A stretch of DNA of 13,087 nt. Source: DATEOR01 sp036279015 (lineage in GTDB: Bacteria > Actinomycetota > Thermoleophilia > Gaiellales > Gaiellaceae). The stretch covers positions 1 through 13,087 of the forward strand of contig DASUJY010000086.1 of assembly GCA_036279015.1 (NCBI GenBank), written 5' to 3'. Made by a program: the position numbers and the translations under genes. The notes under the pieces are model-generated. The model did not search any database. It was given only the letters and a program-made list of their open reading frames with translations, and was not told the origin of the DNA. Positions within the stretch are counted from its first letter, which is position 1. Every line of letters starts with the position of its first letter. Below, in pieces: positions 6,384 through 13,087 of this stretch.

Positions 6384-9300
6384 ATGGCCGCTACGACTGC
6401 CGCCGGAGAGCGCCGCATCGTCACGACCCTCGTCGCCGACGTCGTCGGCTCCACGACGATCGCCGAGGAGCTCGGGCCCGAGCGCTCCAAGCTCCTGATC
6501 GACGAGGTCATGCGGCTGATGGCCGAGCAGGTCCGCCGCTACGACGGCACCGTCGCGCAGCTGGTCGGAGACGAGCTCCTCGCCTTCTTCGGCGCGCCGG
6601 TCTCTCACGAGGACGATTCGGAGCGTGCCGTGCGCGCTGCCCTGGCCATCCAGCGCGCGATCACGGGCTATGCCCAGGAGGTCGAGGACGCCTACGGCAT
6701 CAAGCTCGCGGTTCGGATCGGGATCAACACGGGACCGGTCGTCGTCGGCGTCCAGCCCGCCGAGGACGGTTACGACCCGTGGAACGCGCTTGGCGACACG
6801 GTCAATGTCGCGGCGCGTCTCCAGCAGATCGCACCGGAGGGCGGGGTCGTCGTCGGCCCGACGACGGAGCGCCAGATCGAGGAGTGCTTCGAGATGGAGG
6901 AGCTCGGGCCCGCCGAGCTCAAAGGCCTCAGCCGGTCCCTCCGCGTCTTCAAGGTTCTGCGCCCGCGCGAGCTCGAGCAGGCCGAGCCGGCGAACGCGCT
7001 CGTCGGCCGTGACTTCGAGCTGACCGTCCTCGAGCGCGCGATGGACGGGCTCGTCGAGGGGCGCGGAGCGATCGTCTCCGTGATCGGCGAGCCCGGGATC
7101 GGAAAGTCCCGTCTCGTCTGGGAGGTGCGCTCGCGCTACCGCGATCAGGTTCGCTTCGTCGAGGGGCGCGCGGTCTCCTACGCACAGACGTTTCCGTACT
7201 GGCCGATCCGCGACCTGCTGCGGGAGTGGCTCGGCGTCGGCGCCTCGACGCCGGAGGCACGCGTGCGCCTCGAGCTCAAGGCCGAGCTCGCGCGGCTCTT
7301 CGAGGAGGAGGCGGAGGAGACGTATCCGTTCTTCGCCAACCTCCTCAACCTGACGCTCGAGCCCGACGCGGCTCAGCGGCTGCGGGAGCTGAACCGGGAA
7401 GGCGTGCAGACGGCCACCTTCGCCGCCTTCTACGAGCTCGTGGTGAAGCTCGCGGAGGAGCAACCGCTCGGCATCGTCTTCGAGGACCTGCACTGGGCCG
7501 ATGAGTCGACGCTCGAGCTGATCGAGTCGCTCCTCGGCGTGACGGAGGAGTCGGCCGTCGCGCTCTTTCTTCTCTACCGCACCGAGCGGGAGCACGGCGT
7601 CTGGAACCTCGGCGAGCGCGCCCGCCAGCGCTATCCGCACCGCTACCGCGAGGTCGAGGTGCGGCCGCTTCCTGCCGACGCCAGCAAGTCCCTCGTTGCG
7701 GGCGCCGCCGGAGGCGAGCTGCCCGAGGCTGTCGCCGAGCATCTCGCCGAGCGCGCAGGCGGCAATCCGTTCTTCCTCGAGGAGGCGTTCCGCGACCTCG
7801 TCGAGCGGGGTGCACTCGAGCCCGTCGACGGCCATTTCAAGCTGACCGTCGGCGAAGACGAGCTCGCCATTCCGGCGCTCGTCCAGGGCGCCCTGCAGGC
7901 GCGGCTCGACCGGCTCGACCCGGCCGCCCGCGACGTGCTCTCGATCGCCGCGGTGATCGGCAGGACCTTCGGGCTCCCCCTGCTCGAGAAGCTGGTGCCG
8001 CGCGAGCAGCTCCAGCCTTCGCTGACCGAGCTCCAGCGCCTCGACCTGATCGTCGAGGTGAGGCGCCGACCCAACCCCGAGTACCGCTTCCGCCACGGCC
8101 TCGTTCAGGAAGTCGCCTACGCGAGCCTCGTCGAGACGAAGCGCAAGAAGCTCCACAAGCGGGTGGGCGAGGCCCTCGAGGAGATCTACCAGGACTCCCC
8201 GGAGGAGAGCTTCGGGCTTCTCGCCAGGCACTTCAGCGAGGCGGACGTGCCCGACAAGGCGGTCGAGTACCTGCTCAGGGCCGGCGACCGGGCGCGCTCG
8301 ATCTACGCAGACCAGGAGGCGCTCGACCATTACCACAAGGCGCGCTCGTTCCTCGCGCGGGTCGGCGACGAGGCCGGGGCGCGGGACACGCTCTTCAAGA
8401 TGGCGCTGACGTACCACCTCGCGTTCGACTTCGAGAAGGCCGAGGAGATGTACGACGAGGCGTTCAGCTGCCGCGTCGAGGAGCCTCCGAGGCCCGAGCC
8501 GACGGAACGCCTGACGACCGGCATCTGGAAGCCCGACGCCGTCATCCCCGGGCACGTCTACTCGACCGAGGGCCTGAAGATCGCCGAGCAGCTCTTCAAA
8601 GGGCTCCTCATGATCGACGGCGAGCTCAACGTCCTGCCCTCGATGGCCGACAACCTACGCGTCTCGGGCGACGGTCTCACGTACCTCTTCCGCCTCCGAG
8701 AGGGGGCGCGCTGGAGCGACGGGGTGCCGCTGACAGCAGACGACTTCGCCTTCACCTGGATGCGGATGCGCGAGCAGGAGACGCGCACGTCCTTCCTCAT
8801 GGAGGACGTCGAGACGGCCGACGCGCTCGACGACCGCACGCTCGAGGTCACGCTCCGCGAGCCTCGAAGCTTCTTCCCCTACGTCCTCGCCTCCCCCTGG
8901 GCCTTCCCGTGGCCGAAGCACAAGTGCGAGGAGCTCGGCGAAGACTGGCACCGGCCCGAGAACCTCGTCTCGAACGGACCCTTCACCCTCGCCGAGTTCG
9001 ACGACGAGCACGCCCTGCTCGTCGCGAACCGCTACTGGGACGGGCCCCGCGGCAACGTGCGGGAGATCGAGATCCCGTTCGTCGACACGACGAAGGAGAT
9101 GCTCGAGCGCTGGAGCGAAGGCGAGTTCGACGTCATATCGGTCGGCAACCTGCGGATCACCGAGGCCGCCGACACGATCTACGACCTCATCTCCGACCTG
9201 CACACGCGCTACATCGGCTTCAGCGCGGACAAGCCGCCGTTCTCGAACCAGCACGTGCGCAAGGCCTTCGCGCACGCCGTCGATCGCGAGGCGCTGCTGC

Positions 9301-9950
9301 GGCCGGAGGACAGCGAGAGGGCCTCGACGCGTGGCGGAGCGATTCCGCCGGCCATGCCCGGGCACTCGCACCGGGTCGGGCCGGAGTTCGATCTCGAGCT
9401 CGCCCGCGGCCTGCTCGCCGAGGCGGGCTATCCGGACGGACGCGGCCTTCCGGAGCTGAGCATGCTCGCGCCGCCGTGGCTCGTGCCGACGGCGAAGCTG
9501 ATCGCCGAGCAGGTCGCCCAGATCGGCTTCCGAATCGACTATCGCGCGGCCGAAGGCAAGTTCTGGTCGGCGAGCCTGGAGAACGAGCACCTGTGGCTGG
9601 CCGGCTTCGGCGCGGACTATCCGGATCCCGACGGATTCTTCCGCGGGCTCTTCCGGGAGCCGTTCGCCTTCTACCGCGACGACGAGATCGAGGAGCTCAT
9701 CATCGAGGCGCGGGCGCTCGACAACCAGCCCGAGCGGATGAAGCTGTACCACGAGATCGACCGGCTCTGGGTGAACGAGCACGCGGCCATCCTCCCGATC
9801 GCGTACGGCCGGATCGTCGCGGCCCACCGGCCGTGGATCGAGGGCTTCTGGTCGAACGCGCTCTCGAAGGCGAGCCTCGACCGGGTGATCGTCGAGCGCT
9901 CAGCCGTCGCGGCGGCTCCACAGGAGCCGGAGGCCGTCCAGAGTCAGTAG
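6384..9950 (+). CDS. Class III nucleotide cyclase - AAA ATPase - TPR-like - family-5 solute-binding fusion
   Basis: This single 1188-residue frame has four parts. (1) A class III cyclase domain (about 10-192): metal-binding Asp19 (VADVVGST) and Asp63 (VGDELLAFFGAP), and GDTVNVAARL (137-146) with catalytic-type Asn141 and Arg145. (2) A STAND/AAA_16-like ATPase (about 200-480): LVGRDFE, Walker A GEPGIGKS (235-242), Walker B GIVFEDLHWAD (363-373) and AGGNPFFLEE (458-467). (3) A helical, TPR-like region (about 500-700). (4) A complete SBP_bac_5 domain (about 702-1165): LTYLFRLREGARWSDG (765-780), NGPFTL (864-869), FSNQHVRKAFAHAVDR (953-968) and YHEIDRLWVNEHAAILPIAYG (1122-1142). There is no signal peptide, lipobox or membrane helix, so the solute-binding domain should be cytoplasmic. 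Inferred role: peptide or small-molecule binding controls ATPase state and cyclic nucleotide production. No frameshift or stop separates the parts. The final 51 bases overlap coaX. Confidence 0.88.
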   Translation: MAATTAAGERRIVTTLVADVVGSTTIAEELGPERSKLLIDEVMRLMAEQVRRYDGTVAQLVGDELLAFFGAPVSHEDDSERAVRAALAIQRAITGYAQEVEDAYGIKLAVRIGINTGPVVVGVQPAEDGYDPWNALGDTVNVAARLQQIAPEGGVVVGPTTERQIEECFEMEELGPAELKGLSRSLRVFKVLRPRELEQAEPANALVGRDFELTVLERAMDGLVEGRGAIVSVIGEPGIGKSRLVWEVRSRYRDQVRFVEGRAVSYAQTFPYWPIRDLLREWLGVGASTPEARVRLELKAELARLFEEEAEETYPFFANLLNLTLEPDAAQRLRELNREGVQTATFAAFYELVVKLAEEQPLGIVFEDLHWADESTLELIESLLGVTEESAVALFLLYRTEREHGVWNLGERARQRYPHRYREVEVRPLPADASKSLVAGAAGGELPEAVAEHLAERAGGNPFFLEEAFRDLVERGALEPVDGHFKLTVGEDELAIPALVQGALQARLDRLDPAARDVLSIAAVIGRTFGLPLLEKLVPREQLQPSLTELQRLDLIVEVRRRPNPEYRFRHGLVQEVAYASLVETKRKKLHKRVGEALEEIYQDSPEESFGLLARHFSEADVPDKAVEYLLRAGDRARSIYADQEALDHYHKARSFLARVGDEAGARDTLFKMALTYHLAFDFEKAEEMYDEAFSCRVEEPPRPEPTERLTTGIWKPDAVIPGHVYSTEGLKIAEQLFKGLLMIDGELNVLPSMADNLRVSGDGLTYLFRLREGARWSDGVPLTADDFAFTWMRMREQETRTSFLMEDVETADALDDRTLEVTLREPRSFFPYVLASPWAFPWPKHKCEELGEDWHRPENLVSNGPFTLAEFDDEHALLVANRYWDGPRGNVREIEIPFVDTTKEMLERWSEGEFDVISVGNLRITEAADTIYDLISDLHTRYIGFSADKPPFSNQHVRKAFAHAVDREALLRPEDSERASTRGGAIPPAMPGHSHRVGPEFDLELARGLLAEAGYPDGRGLPELSMLAPPWLVPTAKLIAEQVAQIGFRIDYRAAEGKFWSASLENEHLWLAGFGADYPDPDGFFRGLFREPFAFYRDDEIEELIIEARALDNQPERMKLYHEIDRLWVNEHAAILPIAYGRIVAAHRPWIEGFWSNALSKASLDRVIVERSAVAAAPQEPEAVQSQ

Positions 9951-10667
9951 CGGCTCCACCTGCTCGATCGTCTTCGAGTGGGGAGCGATCAGCTCGGCGA
10001 GCCCGCCAGTGGCGATCACCTTGGCGCTGCCGCCGAGCTCGGCGCGCATCCGCTCGACGATCCCGTCGACCTGGCCCGCAAAGCCGTAGAAGAGCCCGGC
10101 CTGAAGGCCGGCGACGGTCGTCTTTCCGATCGCGGTCTCGGGGGCGACCAGGTCGACCTTCACGAGGCGCGCGGCGCGGGCGAAGAGCGCGTCCATGGAG
10201 ATCTCGATTCCCGGCGCGATGACGCCCCCGACGTATTCGCCCGCTGCCGAGAGGGCGTCGAAGTTCGTCGACGTGCCGAAGTCGACCACGATGCACGGTC
10301 CGCCGTAGCGCTCCCGCGCGGCGACCGCGTTGACGATCCGGTCCGGCCCGACCTGGCGCGGGTCGTCGAAGAGGACCGGGATGCCCGTCCTCGTGCCCGG
10401 CCCGACGACGAGCACCGGCGCGTTCGCATAGCGCGCGGCGAGCTCCTCGTAGGAGCGGACGAGGAGCGGAACGGTCGAGGAGAGGCAGAGGCCGTCCACG
10501 TCCTCGAAGTCGAGATTCCGCAGCTCGAGGAGGCGGATGACGAGCGCGGCGATCTCGTCGCCGGTGCGCTCGGCCTCGGTGGCGACGCGCCAATGCTCGA
10601 CGAGCTCGTCCCCGTCGTAGAGCCCGAGCACCGTCTGGGTGTTGCCGACGTCGACGGCCAGCAACAC
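9900..10667 (-). CDS. coaX: Type III pantothenate kinase
   Basis: CoaX phosphorylates pantothenate, the first step of coenzyme A synthesis. The 255-residue length is standard. Motifs of the ASKHA-fold family are present in order: DVGNT with Asp6 at the phosphate-binding loop; GPDRIVNAVAA (107-117) with Asp109, the expected catalytic base; VVDFGTSTNFDAL (127-139) with Asp129; GGVIAPGI (147-154); and TGGLA (220-224). The GTG start at 10667 puts the DVGNT motif at residues 6-10, as is normal. It lies 12 bases after the stop of the DUF2469-like gene and is the last gene of the folK, DUF2469, coaX run. Its 3' end overlaps the fusion gene by 51 bases tail to tail. Confidence 0.95.
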   Translation of the reverse strand: MLLAVDVGNTQTVLGLYDGDELVEHWRVATEAERTGDEIAALVIRLLELRNLDFEDVDGLCLSSTVPLLVRSYEELAARYANAPVLVVGPGTRTGIPVLFDDPRQVGPDRIVNAVAARERYGGPCIVVDFGTSTNFDALSAAGEYVGGVIAPGIEISMDALFARAARLVKVDLVAPETAIGKTTVAGLQAGLFYGFAGQVDGIVERMRAELGGSAKVIATGGLAELIAPHSKTIEQVEPLLTLDGLRLLWSRRDG

Positions 10668-10679
10668 GGCGCTAGAGCG

Positions 10680-11057
10680 CTAGCCGATCTCGTCCTCGCC
10701 CGAAGGGGTCTCGCCGAGCTTCTCGGCGAGGGCCTCGGGCGTCAGGGCCGGCTCTTCGCCTTCGCCGCGCAGCTCCTCGATCGTGACGTCGCTCGACGTG
10801 TAGACCTCGGCGCGCGGGATCATCCGCATGGGGCGGTTCTTGTCCCAGACCCAGACGTCCTCCATCGTCAGGTGGAAGAACGGATAGCTCGTCTGCGGGA
10901 GCACCCTGAGCTCGTGCCTGTTGCAGAGATAGGTCGAGTCCTGGGTGACGACGCAGAAGCGGAAGAGGCCGAAGACGTCCGAGTACTCCTTCTTCAGGCG
11001 CAGCTCGAGCTTGGCCTCGTATTCGTCCAGCTCATCGAGATGGGACATGGCAGTCAT
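10680..11057 (-). CDS. DUF2469-like conserved actinobacterial protein
   Basis: This 125-residue cytoplasmic protein has no known function. Residues 5-96 resemble the actinobacterial DUF2469 family as I remember it: an acidic start LDELDEYEAKLELRLKKEY (7-25), DVFGLFRF (27-34), a YLCN near 43-46, and the strongly conserved-looking DVWVWDKNRPMRM (67-79) followed by DVTIEEL (90-96). A Glu/Pro-rich tail (97-125) extends past the usual ~100-residue family length. The start ATG overlaps the folK stop as ATGA, with GGAG 5 bases upstream, so translation is probably coupled to folK. A second ATG three codons downstream is less well placed. Its position between folate and CoA genes offers no clear function. 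The family assignment rests on remembered motifs and needs a profile search. Confidence 0.75.
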   Translation of the reverse strand: MTAMSHLDELDEYEAKLELRLKKEYSDVFGLFRFCVVTQDSTYLCNRHELRVLPQTSYPFFHLTMEDVWVWDKNRPMRMIPRAEVYTSSDVTIEELRGEGEEPALTPEALAEKLGETPSGEDEIG

Positions 11058-11518
11058 TCTAGCTCCGCCCCGGGCAGGTCCCGGAGGCGGCGGCCGTCCG
11101 GGAGGGTCAGCTCCGGGTCGAGCTCGAGGAGCGGCTCGAGCACGAACCTCCGCTCGGGGAGGCGCGGGTGCGGGACGGTCAGGCCCGCCTCGTCGATCTC
11201 CTCGTCGCCGTAGAGGAGCAGGTCGAGGTCGATCGTCCGCGGGCCCCAGCGGGCTTCGCTTGCCCGGTCCCGGCCGAGAGCACGCTCGACGGCCAGCAGC
11301 GTGTCGAGGAGCGCACGCGCGGAAAGCGTCGTCTCGAGCGCGGCTGCCGCGTTGAGAAAGCGCGGCTGCTCGAGCAGCCCGACCGGGTCCGTCTCGCGAA
11401 ACGACGACACCGCGACGACGCGGATGCCGTCCGTGTCGCCGAGGCGGGCCAGAGCCTCGCGGAGCGTCGCCTCCCGCTCGCCGAGGTTCGCGCCGAGCCC
11501 GATGTAGGCGACGCTCAC
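11054..11518 (-). CDS. folK: 2-amino-4-hydroxy-6-hydroxymethyldihydropteridine pyrophosphokinase (HPPK)
   Basis: HPPK transfers pyrophosphate from ATP to 6-hydroxymethyl-7,8-dihydropterin in folate synthesis. The 154-residue length is typical. Visible family features are AYIGLGANLGERE (4-16), SFRETDPVG (39-47), QPRFLNAAA (51-59), and the HPPK signature RWGPRTIDLDLLLYGD (90-105), with Asp97 and Asp99 as the magnesium-binding pair. The C-terminal loop reads VPHPRLPERRFVLEPL (115-130). The frame is open far upstream across the protease gene, but the GTG at 11518 is the only start that gives a normal N-terminus (MSVAYIGLGAN). It follows the protease stop by 11 bases, and its stop overlaps the next start by 4 bases. 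Neighbouring folate genes (folP, folB) are not in the window. Confidence 0.95.
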   Translation of the reverse strand: MSVAYIGLGANLGEREATLREALARLGDTDGIRVVAVSSFRETDPVGLLEQPRFLNAAAALETTLSARALLDTLLAVERALGRDRASEARWGPRTIDLDLLLYGDEEIDEAGLTVPHPRLPERRFVLEPLLELDPELTLPDGRRLRDLPGAELE

Positions 11519-11529
11519 CCGCGCACGCG

Positions 11530-13087
11530 CTAGGCGATCCGCCCGGTCAGCTCGTACGTGTGATGGTCGTCCCGCGACACGCCGCTGCAGGCGTACGGCG
11601 TCGTCTTCGCGAAGCAGTTCTTGTAGCGGTTGCTCCCGTTCGAGAGCACGATGTCGATCTTCGAGACCGTCTTCCCGAAGCCGAACTTGATCGTCCCGTC
11701 GCCCGACTTCGGGATCCCCAACGTGAACGCGCTGACCGCGCCGGTCTTCTTGAACACGAGCGCAGAGGCCGCCGCGCCCGTCGACGTCGAGGGCAGGCTG
11801 AAGGCCACCTTGAGCTTCGCCCTCCTCCCCACTCCGCTGCCCCGCTTGAACTCGTAGTAGGCGCTCGTCTGGTGCTTGAGCGTGATCGACCTCGAGCGGC
11901 TCGGCTTGCTCTTGCTCAGCTTCATCGGGGAGGCGGTGAGCGGCGACTGCGGATAGTGGTTGGCCGGCCCCTCGTCGTACACGCCGGGCACGCGTGCGAT
12001 CCGGTTCATCCAGCCGAACTGGGCGAAGCGGGCGCGGAAGCCACCCCTGCTCCTGAGGACGCGGCTGATCGCCTGGATCGAGTAGTCGTCGCGGCCGACG
12101 CCGTCGGGCCCGGCCCCATCGGTGTCCGAGCTCCCATCTGCGTTGTGCCAGATGCTCCTCATGAGCCCCGTGCTGAACTCCTCCGAGAGGTAGCGGAAGA
12201 AGATCCAGTCGCCGTACACGTGGCAGCACTGCCCGCCCTTGTCGAGCGGGATGCTCGGCTTCGCGAGCGGGCCCGTGACCAGGTACTGGAGGTTGTCGTC
12301 GACGTCTGTGTAGACCTCGTCCTCCATCCACGTGGCCGTGGCCTCGAGCAGCCACTGGTCCTCGAAAGCGTCGTAGGCGAACTGGATCGCATGGAAGAAC
12401 TCGTGCGCTGCCGTCACCTCGAGGTTCTCGAGCGGGCTGTGGGCGCCGAACACGGGCTCGGTGTAGTTGTTGTCGACGACGCAGTAGGCCGACATGTCGA
12501 AGAAGAAGTAGCCGCCCTGCAGGTGGGGGTCGTCCGTCGTGCAGTAGCCGTAGAGACCCTTGTCGCCCAGATTGGCCAGATAGACGTCGAACTTCGCACC
12601 GGTTGGATCTGCGGAGCTCGTGCCGTCGTTCATCGAGGTGATGTCGGACTTCGGCGGACGGTAGCCGAGCGTCGTCACCTCCTCGCCCCAGACCTCGGCG
12701 TCGAAGACGTCCAGCGCCTGGTCGACGTAGTCCGGGACCCCGTTAGCCGGAGTCGTGTCCGTGGACGAGACCGCATCGGACGTGCTCGTCACGTAGTGGA
12801 CGCAGACGTTGGTGCCGCAGACCGGGGTCGCTTCCGTCGTCGAGTAGGAGTCCGGGTCGAGATCGGTGTCGTATTCGGTCGGACGCGCAAGGATTGCCAG
12901 GGCCTGCTCACGATCGGCGCCGGAGAGATCGCGAACCCGTACGGCCAGGTCGCGGAGGATCAGGGTGGCGGAACGCGGGTCCGGACGCCGGATCTCCCCG
13001 TAGCGCGCCGCCACGCGGGCCGGGCGAAAGAGCGTGAGCGCGCGCTCGAGCGCATACCGGGCCGGCGTCAGCTCGCCGTGCGCAAGC
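11530..13087 (-). CDS. MXAN_6640-like putative secreted metalloprotease (5' end outside window)
   Basis: The frame is open to the window edge, so 518 residues are seen and the N-terminus, including any signal peptide, is missing. The internal GTG at 13014 is not the start, because codons upstream continue a normal protein sequence (ELTPARYALERAL, then LFRPAR). Counting from that GTG, the zinc-protease motif HEFFH is at 204-208, followed by WLLEATATWMEDEVY (221-235). This supplies a glutamate as third ligand (Glu224), a gluzincin-like pattern. The region before it is Asp/Thr/Ser-rich with paired cysteines (Cys66/Cys71, Cys158/Cys178), fitting an extracellular protein. The region from about 370 to the end is beta-rich without a catalytic motif. 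The match to the MXAN_6640 family is from memory of HE-x-x-HA-x-QFAYD and ATATWMED. The substrate is unknown. It ends 11 bases before folK. Confidence 0.8.
   Translation of the reverse strand, partial: LAHGELTPARYALERALTLFRPARVAARYGEIRRPDPRSATLILRDLAVRVRDLSGADREQALAILARPTEYDTDLDPDSYSTTEATPVCGTNVCVHYVTSTSDAVSSTDTTPANGVPDYVDQALDVFDAEVWGEEVTTLGYRPPKSDITSMNDGTSSADPTGAKFDVYLANLGDKGLYGYCTTDDPHLQGGYFFFDMSAYCVVDNNYTEPVFGAHSPLENLEVTAAHEFFHAIQFAYDAFEDQWLLEATATWMEDEVYTDVDDNLQYLVTGPLAKPSIPLDKGGQCCHVYGDWIFFRYLSEEFSTGLMRSIWHNADGSSDTDGAGPDGVGRDDYSIQAISRVLRSRGGFRARFAQFGWMNRIARVPGVYDEGPANHYPQSPLTASPMKLSKSKPSRSRSITLKHQTSAYYEFKRGSGVGRRAKLKVAFSLPSTSTGAAASALVFKKTGAVSAFTLGIPKSGDGTIKFGFGKTVSKIDIVLSNGSNRYKNCFAKTTPYACSGVSRDDHHTYELTGRIA

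Noticed and set aside
8470..8500. Junction of the TPR-like and SBP regions as a frameshifted or falsely joined pair of genes
   Set aside because: The frame and coding character are continuous, with no stop, no start with a ribosome-binding site and no change of composition at the join; only read data could overturn this.
5220..8555. A 1111-codon open frame on the minus strand opposite dus and the fusion gene
   Set aside because: It is antisense to two strongly supported genes, has no recognisable domain, and is repetitive in Arg/Glu/Leu/Gly as expected of a shadow frame in GC-rich codons.
8655..9827. A 390-codon minus-strand frame opposite the SBP part of the fusion
   Set aside because: It is a shadow of a well-supported domain and shows no independent features.
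9978..11213. A 411-codon plus-strand frame across coaX, the DUF2469-like gene and folK
   Set aside because: It runs antisense to three genes with clear motifs and is compositionally biased.
11519..12355. Upstream extension of the folK frame to 433 residues
   Set aside because: It overlaps the protease gene in another frame, and the HPPK N-terminus begins naturally at 11518.
1..13087. tRNA, rRNA, CRISPR, insertion sequences, prophage or att sites
   Set aside because: No cloverleaf-like segment, regularly spaced direct repeat, transposase or integrase was seen on reading both strands.

Overview
This is a GC-rich bacterial chromosomal window with a strongly actinobacterial character, most likely from the class Thermoleophilia (Gaiellales/Solirubrobacterales-like). 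The lineage is inferred from gene content and sequence style and has not been searched: a DUF2469-like protein, an actinobacterial-type sortase with a CHP active-site motif, an MXAN_6640-type secreted protease, GTG starts, and TANNNT boxes a few bases upstream of start codons that suggest leaderless mRNAs. No tRNA, rRNA, CRISPR array, insertion sequence or phage gene was recognised.

Region 1 (1-2047, + strand): two tandem secreted CAP/SCP-domain proteins, about 60% identical by eye, followed 10 bases later by an AlkA-like HhH-GPD DNA glycosylase. The second CAP copy has a problem with its start codon.

Region 2 (2002-5144, - strand): transcribed in the order greA, a small charge-segregated hypothetical, lysS, then a membrane-anchored sortase. 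The sortase gene overlaps the end of the glycosylase gene tail to tail.

Region 3 (5145-9950, + strand): a divergent promoter region, then a DusB-type tRNA dihydrouridine synthase, then the most striking gene of the window. This encodes a 1188-residue protein that joins a class III nucleotide cyclase, an AAA/STAND-type ATPase, a helical TPR-like region and a complete family-5 (oligopeptide-type) solute-binding domain with no signal peptide. It looks like an intracellular ligand-sensing, cyclic-nucleotide signalling protein.

Region 4 (9900-13087, - strand): transcribed in the order MXAN_6640-like metalloprotease (its 5' end lies beyond the window), folK, DUF2469-like gene, coaX. The last three are tightly packed (4-base overlap, then 12-base gap). 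The coaX end overlaps the end of the fusion gene.

Taken together, coaX, folK, dus, greA and lysS form an old housekeeping neighbourhood (folate, CoA, tRNA modification, transcription fidelity, aminoacylation) known in rearranged form in Bacillus and Mycobacterium. Here dus points the opposite way and the cyclase fusion gene sits inside the cluster. Coding density is very high; the longest non-coding stretch is the 117 bases between greA and dus.
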